From Streptococcus massiliensis DSM 18628 (lineage in GTDB: Bacteria; Bacillota; Bacilli; Lactobacillales; Streptococcaceae), in the NCBI RefSeq assembly GCF_000380065.1, contig NZ_KB904442.1, positions 1-38,639 of the forward strand: 38,639 nucleotides of DNA, given 5' to 3'. Positions 32,512 to 38,639 of the stretch are shown here, piece after piece. A program made the position numbers and the translations under genes. Positions within the stretch are counted from its first letter, which is position 1, and each line of letters opens with the position of its first letter. Below the pieces are notes generated by a model, which saw only the letters and a list, made by a program, of their open reading frames with translations, did not search any database and was not told the origin of the DNA.

Positions 32512-35500
32512 ATGAAAAAACCATATTCAATCGGTCTTGACATCGGTACAAACAGTGTGGGTTGGGCAGTTGTAATGGAAGATTACAAAGTACCTTCCAA
32601 AAAAATGAAAGTTTTGGGAAATACAGATAAGCAATCAATCAAGAAAAATCTGATTGGTGCTTTGTTGTTTGATAGTGGTGAAACGGCAGTAGAACGGCGT
32701 TTGAATCGTACTACAAGTCGGAGATATGATCGACGCCGCAATCGTATTCGTTACTTGCAACATATCTTTGCAGAAGAAATGAATAGAGCGGATGAAAACT
32801 TTTTTCACCGTTTGAAAGAAAGTTTCTTTGTAGAAGAAGATAAAACCTATTCAAAATATCCAATTTTTGGTACTCTTGAAGAGGAAAAGAATTATCATAA
32901 AAATTATCCAACTATTTATCATTTGAGAAAGACATTGGCTGATACACCTGATAAAATGGATATCCGTCTCATCTATCTTGCCTTGGCTCATATTATCAAA
33001 TACAGAGGTCATTTTTTAATTGAGGGGGATTTGGATATTGAAAATATTGGTATTCAAGATTCTTTTAAGTCCTTCATAGAAGAATACAATACTCAATTCG
33101 GGACAAAACTTGACTCGACTACTAAAGTCGAAGCAATCTTTACAGAAAATTCTAGCAAGGCAAAAAGGGTAGAAACGATTTTAGGCTTGTTCCCAGATGA
33201 AACTGCTGCAGGTAATTTGGATAAATTCTTGAAACTGATGCTTGGCAATCAGGCGGATTTTAAGAAAGTTTTTGATTTAGAAGAAAAAATAACTCTCCAA
33301 TTTTCAAAAGATAGTTATGAAGAAGATTTAGAACTATTACTATCTAAGATTGACGAAGAATATGCAGCTCTATTTGATTTGGCAAAGAAAGTTTATGATG
33401 CTGTACTATTATCTAATATTTTGACTGTCAAGGAAAAAAACACAAAAGCTCCACTCTCTGCCTCTATGATAAAGCGCTATGAAGAGCATAAAGACGACTT
33501 AAAAGCCTTTAAACGTTTTTTCAGAGAGCGGTTACCTGAAAAATATGAAACAATGTTTAAAGACTTGACTAAGCCGAGCTATGCAGCTTATGTCAGCGGT
33601 CTGTATAAAAAAGATGCTAAGAGAGGTTTGGTGCCAACTTCCAAGAGAGTAACTGAAGACGATTTTTATAAATTTAGCAAGGGATTATTGATAGATGTAG
33701 AAGGAGCAGAGTATTTTCTTGAAAAGATAGAGCGAGAGGATTTCTTACGCAAGCAACGTACCTTTGACAACGGAGCTATTCCAAATCAGGTGCATGTAAA
33801 AGAATTGCAAGCTATTATTTTAAATCAAAGTAAATATTATCCTTTTTTAGCAGAAAATAAAGAAAAAATTGAAAAAATTTTGACTTTTAGAATTCCTTAT
33901 TATGTAGGGCCTTTAGCAAGAGGAAATAGTTCTTTTGCCTGGCTTCAAAGAAAGTCAGATGAAGCCATTCGTCCTTGGAATTTTGAGCAAGTTGTTGATA
34001 TGGAAACTTCAGCTAGTCGCTTTATTGAACGGATGACTTTGCACGATCTTTATTTGCCAGATGAGAAAGTGCTACCGCGCCACAGCCTTATTTATGAAAA
34101 ATATACAGTCTTTAATGAATTGACCAAAGTACGATTTACACCAGAAGGTGGCAAAGAAGTCTATTTTTCAAAAACAGACAAGGAAAACATTTTTGATTCA
34201 TTATTTAAACGCTATCGAAAAGTTACTAAAAGAAAATTGAAAGATTTTATCGAAAAAGAACTAGGATATGGTTATATAGATATTGATAATATTAAAGGAG
34301 TTGAAGAACAATTTAATGCTTCTTATACAACCTATCAAGATTTACTGAAAATTATCGGTGACAAAGAATTTCTAGATAACGAAGAAAATAAAGATTTATT
34401 GGAAGAAATCATCTATATTCTGACAGTCTTTGAAGACCGGAAAATGATAGAAAAGCGCTTGAGCGAACTTAATATTCCTTTTGAGAATAAGATTATTAAA
34501 AAATTAGCTCGGAAAAAATACACTGGTTGGGGCAATTTATCAAGGAAATTGATTGACGGTATTCGGAACCGTGAAACAAATCGAACAATTTTAGGGCACT
34601 TAATTGATGACGGCTTCAGTAATCGTAATCTGATGCAGTTAATCAATGATGATGGCTTGGATTTTAAAGAAATCATTAGAAAAGCACAAACGATAGAAAA
34701 TATTGATACCAATCAGGCGTTAGTGAGCTCACTTCCGGGCAGCCCTGCTATTAAGAAAGGGATTCTCCAAAGTTTAAATATTGTAGACGAAATTATTGCG
34801 ATAATGGGATATGCTCCTACTAACATTGTTATAGAAATGGCTCGAGAAAATCAAACAACTCAAAAAGGACGGGATAATTCCGCCCAACGTTTGAAAAAAA
34901 TCGAAGACGGAATTAAGCTTTTAGGTAGTGATTTACTGAAACAAAATCCGATCCAAGACAATAAAGACTTACAAAAAGAAAAACTTTTCTTGTATTATAT
35001 GCAAAATGGAATTGATTTGTATACAGGTCAACCTTTGAACTGCGATCCAGATAGCCTTGCCTTTTACGATGTTGACCATATTGTTCCACGAAGCTATATC
35101 AAAAACGATTCCTTTGACAATAAAGTTTTAACAACTTCAAAAGGAAATCGCAAAAAACTTGATGATGTTCCTGCTAAAGAAGTGGTTGAAAAAATGGAGA
35201 ACACATGGAGAAGGCTTCATGCTGCTGGACTGATTAGCGATATTAAATTATCTTATCTGATGAAAGGAGAGTTAACGGAAGAAGATAAGGCTGGATTTAT
35301 CAGGAGACAACTTGTTGAAACGCGACAAATTACCAAGCATGTTGCAAGACTATTAGATGAGAAACTCAATCGCAAGAAAAATGAGAACGGTGAAAAGTTA
35401 CGAACTACAAAAATTATCACTTTAAAATCCGTTTTTGCTTCTCGTTTTAGAGCCAATTTTGATTTATATAAACTTCGTGAGCTAAATCATTATCACCATG

Positions 35501-36573
35501 CACACGACGCTTATTTGAATGCTGTTGTAGCGCAAGCCCTTCTTAAAGTCTATCCAAAATTTGAAAGGGAATTAGTTTATGGAAGTTATGTAAAAGAAAG
35601 TATTTTTAGTCGTAAGATTAGTGCGACCGAACGAATGAGAATGTACAATAATATCCTCAAATTTATTTCTAAAGACAAAAAAGTCGATCAGGAAACAGGA
35701 GAAATTGTTTGGGATAAAAAAGAAATTGAAAATATCGTTAAAAAGGTTATTTATTCTAGTCCGGTAAATATTGTCAAAAAACGAGAAGAACAATCAGGCG
35801 CTCTCTTTAAGCAATCCAATATGGCAGTAGGTTATAATAATAAACTTATTCCACGCAAGAAAGATTGGTCTGTTGATAAATATGGGGGCTTTATTGAACC
35901 AGCTGAAAGCTACTCTTTAGCCATTTTCTACACAGATATAAACGGTAAAAAACCTAAGAAAAAATCTACAATCATTGCCATTTCAAGAATGGAGAAGAAA
36001 GATTATGAGAAAGAACCAGAACGATTTTTAGCTCAAAAAGGTTTTGAGCGAGTTGAGAAAACAATTAAACTTCCTAAGTATAGTCTGTTTGAAATGGAAA
36101 AAGGGCGTCGTAGACTTTTAGCAAGCTCAGGAGAATTACAAAAAGGCAATCAAGTTTTGCTTCCAGAGCATTTGATACGACTTTTATCTTACGCTAAAAA
36201 GGTTGATGTGCTCGTCAAATCAAAAGATGATGACTATGATTTGGAAGAGCATAGAGCAGAATTTGCTGAATTATTAGATTGTATAAAGAAATTTAATGAT
36301 ATGTATATTTTGGCGTCTAGCAATATGAGTAAAATTGAAGAAATTTATCAGAAAAACATTGATGCTCCGATTGAAGAAGTGGCTAGATCTTTTGTTGCTC
36401 TTTTGAATTTTACAATGATGGGAGCCGCTACCGATTTCAAATTCTTTGGTCAAATAATTCCTAGGAAACGCTATCCTTCAACAACTGAATGCCTCAAATC
36501 CACTCTCATCCACCAATCGGTTACGGGTTTATATGAGACACGAATTGATTTGAGTAAGTTGGGGGAAAACTAA
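32512..36573 (+). CDS. cas9: CRISPR-associated endonuclease Cas9 (type II-A)
   Basis: A 1353-residue Cas9 close to SpCas9 in size and domain order. RuvC-I carries Asp10 ([14 protein letters not shown]). An arginine-rich bridge helix lies around 60-80. The recognition lobe follows. RuvC-II has Glu775 ([10 protein letters not shown]) and HNH has His856 (DVDHIVPRS). RuvC-III has His996 and Asp999 ([11 protein letters not shown]). The PAM-interacting domain ends [12 protein letters not shown], with the Arg-x-Arg pair matching R1333/R1335 of SpCas9, so an NGG PAM is likely. All catalytic residues are present. The gene is more AT-rich than its chromosomal neighbours and overlaps cas1 by one base. 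Confidence 0.97.
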   Translation: MKKPYSIGLDIGTNSVGWAVVMEDYKVPSKKMKVLGNTDKQSIKKNLIGALLFDSGETAVERRLNRTTSRRYDRRRNRIRYLQHIFAEEMNRADENFFHRLKESFFVEEDKTYSKYPIFGTLEEEKNYHKNYPTIYHLRKTLADTPDKMDIRLIYLALAHIIKYRGHFLIEGDLDIENIGIQDSFKSFIEEYNTQFGTKLDSTTKVEAIFTENSSKAKRVETILGLFPDETAAGNLDKFLKLMLGNQADFKKVFDLEEKITLQFSKDSYEEDLELLLSKIDEEYAALFDLAKKVYDAVLLSNILTVKEKNTKAPLSASMIKRYEEHKDDLKAFKRFFRERLPEKYETMFKDLTKPSYAAYVSGLYKKDAKRGLVPTSKRVTEDDFYKFSKGLLIDVEGAEYFLEKIEREDFLRKQRTFDNGAIPNQVHVKELQAIILNQSKYYPFLAENKEKIEKILTFRIPYYVGPLARGNSSFAWLQRKSDEAIRPWNFEQVVDMETSASRFIERMTLHDLYLPDEKVLPRHSLIYEKYTVFNELTKVRFTPEGGKEVYFSKTDKENIFDSLFKRYRKVTKRKLKDFIEKELGYGYIDIDNIKGVEEQFNASYTTYQDLLKIIGDKEFLDNEENKDLLEEIIYILTVFEDRKMIEKRLSELNIPFENKIIKKLARKKYTGWGNLSRKLIDGIRNRETNRTILGHLIDDGFSNRNLMQLINDDGLDFKEIIRKAQTIENIDTNQALVSSLPGSPAIKKGILQSLNIVDEIIAIMGYAPTNIVIEMARENQTTQKGRDNSAQRLKKIEDGIKLLGSDLLKQNPIQDNKDLQKEKLFLYYMQNGIDLYTGQPLNCDPDSLAFYDVDHIVPRSYIKNDSFDNKVLTTSKGNRKKLDDVPAKEVVEKMENTWRRLHAAGLISDIKLSYLMKGELTEEDKAGFIRRQLVETRQITKHVARLLDEKLNRKKNENGEKLRTTKIITLKSVFASRFRANFDLYKLRELNHYHHAHDAYLNAVVAQALLKVYPKFERELVYGSYVKESIFSRKISATERMRMYNNILKFISKDKKVDQETGEIVWDKKEIENIVKKVIYSSPVNIVKKREEQSGALFKQSNMAVGYNNKLIPRKKDWSVDKYGGFIEPAESYSLAIFYTDINGKKPKKKSTIIAISRMEKKDYEKEPERFLAQKGFERVEKTIKLPKYSLFEMEKGRRRLLASSGELQKGNQVLLPEHLIRLLSYAKKVDVLVKSKDDDYDLEEHRAEFAELLDCIKKFNDMYILASSNMSKIEEIYQKNIDAPIEEVARSFVALLNFTMMGAATDFKFFGQIIPRKRYPSTTECLKSTLIHQSVTGLYETRIDLSKLGEN

Positions 36574-37439
36574 TGGGTTGGCGAACGGTTGTCGTAAAGA
36601 CACATTCAAAACTTTCTTACAAAAATAATCATTTGGTTTTTAAAGATGCCTATCAGACAGAGTTAATTCATCTGTCTGAGATTGACATCTTGCTTTTGGA
36701 GACGACTGATATTGTTTTGTCCACCATGCTCATTAAGCGATTAGTTGATGAGAATATCCTAGTCATCTTTTGTGATGATAAGCGTTATCCGACGGCTTAC
36801 TTAATGCCCTATTATGCCCGCCATGATTCTAGTTTGCAATTAAGTAAGCAAATTGCTTGGCCAGATGAGATAAAAGCCGAAGTTTGGACAAACATTATTG
36901 CTCAAAAGATTATCAATCAATCTATGTATCTTGGAGAGTGTGGCTTTCTTGAAAAATCTCAATCAATTATTGATTTGTATCATAGTCTAGAATTATTCGA
37001 TCCTAGTAATCGGGAAGGTCATGCGGCGCGTATTTATTTTAATACATTATTTGGAAATGATTTTAATCGTGACCAGGATAATGAGATTAACATTGCTTTG
37101 AATTATGGCTATACCTTGATATTGACGATGTTCGCTCGTGAAATCGTGGTTTCTGGTTGTATGACTCAATTTGGTTTGAAACATGCGAATCAGTTTAATC
37201 AGTTCAACTTTGCTAGCGACATAATGGAGCCTTTTCGTCCAATCATTGACCGCATTGTTTATGAGAATAGAAACAGTCCTTTTACAAAAATAAAAAGAGA
37301 ATTGTTGACGATTTTTTCAGACACCTTTATTTATGACGGTAAGGAAATGTACCTTTCCAACATAGTCAGTGACTACACTAAAAAAGTAGTGAAAGCTCTC
37401 AATAATGAAGGGAAAGGAGTTCCTGAGTTTAGGATATGA
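36573..37439 (+). CDS. cas1: CRISPR-associated integrase Cas1
   Basis: A 288-residue type II Cas1. The expected metal ligands are in [12 protein letters not shown] (Glu near 149), [10 protein letters not shown] (His near 205) and [12 protein letters not shown] (Glu near 220). With Cas2 it inserts new spacers at the leader end of the array. It starts at TAATG overlapping the cas9 stop and overlaps cas2 by 4 bases, so the operon is tightly coupled. Confidence 0.96.
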   Translation: MGWRTVVVKTHSKLSYKNNHLVFKDAYQTELIHLSEIDILLLETTDIVLSTMLIKRLVDENILVIFCDDKRYPTAYLMPYYARHDSSLQLSKQIAWPDEIKAEVWTNIIAQKIINQSMYLGECGFLEKSQSIIDLYHSLELFDPSNREGHAARIYFNTLFGNDFNRDQDNEINIALNYGYTLILTMFAREIVVSGCMTQFGLKHANQFNQFNFASDIMEPFRPIIDRIVYENRNSPFTKIKRELLTIFSDTFIYDGKEMYLSNIVSDYTKKVVKALNNEGKGVPEFRI

Positions 37440-37780
37440 GTTACCGATATATGCGAATGATTTTAATGTTTGACATGCCTGTTGATACGGCAGATGAGCG
37501 AAAAGCCTATCGAAAATTTAGAAAATTCCTTATTGATGAAGGATTTATCATGCACCAATTTTCAATTTATAGCAAATTGTTATTGAATAATTCAGCAAAT
37601 ACGGCTATGCTTGCTCGTTTGAAAGAACACAATCCCCAAAAAGGGAGTATCATCTTGTTGACAGTGACCGAAAAGCAATTTTCAAGGATGATTTATTTAA
37701 GTGGTGAAAAAGATATGTGTATCGCTAATTCGGATTCCCGCTTGGTCTTTTTAGGAGAGGATTTATCGGATGAAACTTAA
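37436..37780 (+). CDS. cas2: CRISPR-associated protein Cas2
   Basis: A 114-residue Cas2 with the first beta strand [13 protein letters not shown] (conserved Asp) and the C-terminal part [14 protein letters not shown]. The dimer forms the scaffold between two Cas1 dimers during spacer integration. It overlaps cas1 (ATGA) and csn2 (11 bases). Confidence 0.96.
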   Translation: MSYRYMRMILMFDMPVDTADERKAYRKFRKFLIDEGFIMHQFSIYSKLLLNNSANTAMLARLKEHNPQKGSIILLTVTEKQFSRMIYLSGEKDMCIANSDSRLVFLGEDLSDET

Positions 37781-38432
37781 TTTTCCCTTGCTCGATGCAC
37801 CGATTTCGCTGGATAAGACAACTTTTTTGGTGTTGAAGGACCAAGTTGTTTTTGCAAATATTGTGAAGCAAGTCTATCAATATTCTGAAGAGAGTGAACT
37901 TAAAATTTTTGATAAAGATTATCAGTCCTTAAAAGAATCAGAAGTGATGCTTGTCAGCGATATTTTAGGTTTTGAAGTTAATTCTAGTTCAGTTTTAAAA
38001 ATCATTTATAGCAGTCTAGAAGAGCAGTTGAACGAAAAAACTGAAATCAAGTCAGAAATTGAGCGGTTGAGCTCAAAAATTACCGACTTAATTGCTTTTG
38101 AATGTTTAGAAAATGAATTGGATTTAGCATATGATGAAATAACGCTTTTAGAACTAGTTAAAGCTCTTGGGGTCAAAATAGAGACCCAAAGTGATACTAT
38201 TTTTGAGAAATGTCTTGAAATTATTCAAGTTTTTAAATATTTAGCTAAAAAGAAATTGCTCATTTTTATAAATAGTTGTTCTTTCTTTTCAAAAGAAGAA
38301 ATGTCGCACATAGTTGAGTATATTCAGTTAAACAATATACATGCTTTGTTTATTGAACCGAGAGAAATCTATGATTTTCCGCAGTATATCATGGATGAGG
38401 ATTATTTCTTAATGGCAAAAAATATGATATAA
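37770..38432 (+). CDS. csn2: CRISPR-associated protein Csn2 (type II-A)
   Basis: A 220-residue Csn2 of the short, streptococcal type: [14 protein letters not shown] at the start and [15 protein letters not shown] near the end. The family forms a tetrameric ring that binds DNA ends and is needed for spacer acquisition. Its presence fixes the subtype as II-A. The last codons overlap a TATAAT that probably starts the pre-crRNA transcript. Confidence 0.95.
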   Translation: MKLNFPLLDAPISLDKTTFLVLKDQVVFANIVKQVYQYSEESELKIFDKDYQSLKESEVMLVSDILGFEVNSSSVLKIIYSSLEEQLNEKTEIKSEIERLSSKITDLIAFECLENELDLAYDEITLLELVKALGVKIETQSDTIFEKCLEIIQVFKYLAKKKLLIFINSCSFFSKEEMSHIVEYIQLNNIHALFIEPREIYDFPQYIMDEDYFLMAKNMI

Positions 38433-38531
38433 TTATAATAACTAAAAGTTTATTGGGACTAATTCAGGCTGAAGTCTAGCTGGGACGAATAGCGCGATTA
38501 CGAAATTTTGTAGAAAAAATCATTCTACGAG
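38425..38531 (+). promoter_or_regulatory. CRISPR leader with pre-crRNA promoter
   Basis: TGA plus TATAAT (38428-38433) at the csn2 stop is the likely promoter, about 100 bases from the first repeat as in S. pyogenes. The leader contains GGCTGAAGTCTAGCTGGGAC and GCGCGATTACGAAATTT. It ends in CTACGAG at the repeat edge, the leader-anchoring motif that directs Cas1-Cas2 in II-A systems. Confidence 0.8.
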
Positions 38532-38639
38532 GTTTTAGAGCTGTGTTGTTCTGAATGGTTCCAAAACCACAAAACTCGCAAACACTTTCCAAGTTGCGTT
38601 TTAGAGCTGTGTTGTTCTGAATGGTTCCAAAACTGGACG
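38532..38639 (+). CRISPR. CRISPR array, first two repeats and one full spacer (continues past the window)
   Basis: Two identical 36-base repeats (38532-38567 and 38598-38633) start GTTTTAGAGCTGTGTTG and end GAATGGTTCCAAAAC. They closely resemble type II-A repeats of S. pyogenes and S. thermophilus CRISPR3. The one full spacer (38568-38597) is 30 bases; the second is cut after six bases. Because the leader is on the left, the first spacer should be the newest. The number of spacers cannot be known. Confidence 0.97.

Overview
The window is a chromosomal segment of a low-to-moderate GC Firmicute, almost certainly a viridans-type Streptococcus. I base this on the pneumococcus-like gene sets (ybeY-dgkA-era, mutM-coaE-pmrA-rpmG-secG-rnr-smpB, murM/murN, ftsEX), the type II-A CRISPR repeat, and regulatory RNAs typical of Lactobacillales. 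I cannot name the species from sequence alone.

Layout. The left edge (1-243) is the end of an IS3-family insertion sequence lying beside a minus-strand alanine dehydrogenase gene (ald). Two tandem GNAT acetyltransferases and a tRNA-Thr(GGU) follow. A long plus-strand housekeeping run covers 2.9-11.1 kb: ybeY, dgkA, era, a Nudix hydrolase, mutM, coaE, a PmrA-like MFS exporter whose start looks frameshifted, rpmG, secG, rnr and smpB. A T-box leader (11.16-11.36 kb) precedes a GNAT gene, an AT-rich unknown gene and valS. A secreted CHAP-domain wall protein and a structured intergenic repeat follow.

From 22.0 back to 17.4 kb runs a minus-strand operon, HD phosphohydrolase - HAD phosphatase - MurM - MurN. 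It has a promoter so close to the first start codon that the mRNA may be leaderless. Divergent from it are a DUF1934 gene and a cation P-type ATPase behind a yybP-ykoY (Mn2+) riboswitch. Next come an amidohydrolase / double-ABM / DUF2785-like three-gene operon, yjdF behind a yjdF-type riboswitch that can mask its Shine-Dalgarno sequence, and a minus-strand metallophosphoesterase. prfB follows with its programmed +1 frameshift, then ftsE-ftsX.

The right end (32.5 kb to the edge) is a complete type II-A CRISPR-Cas operon (cas9-cas1-cas2-csn2), then a leader and the start of an array: two repeats, one full spacer, cut by the window edge. Cas9 keeps its catalytic residues and the two-arginine motif expected for an NGG PAM. 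No tracrRNA is visible in the usual place upstream of cas9 or elsewhere in the window.

How the parts relate. Wall growth and division recur: MurM/MurN make peptide cross-bridges, FtsEX controls septal hydrolysis, the CHAP protein is a probable wall hydrolase, and DgkA recycles undecaprenol. Translation and RNA quality control also recur: YbeY, Era, RNase R, SmpB, RF2, ValRS, L33, tRNA-Thr. Most of the window is known biology. The points most worth following up are the missing tracrRNA, the unknown gene in the valS operon and the unclear T-box specifier, the pmrA start lesion, the possible leaderless HD mRNA, and the uncharacterised amidohydrolase operon.
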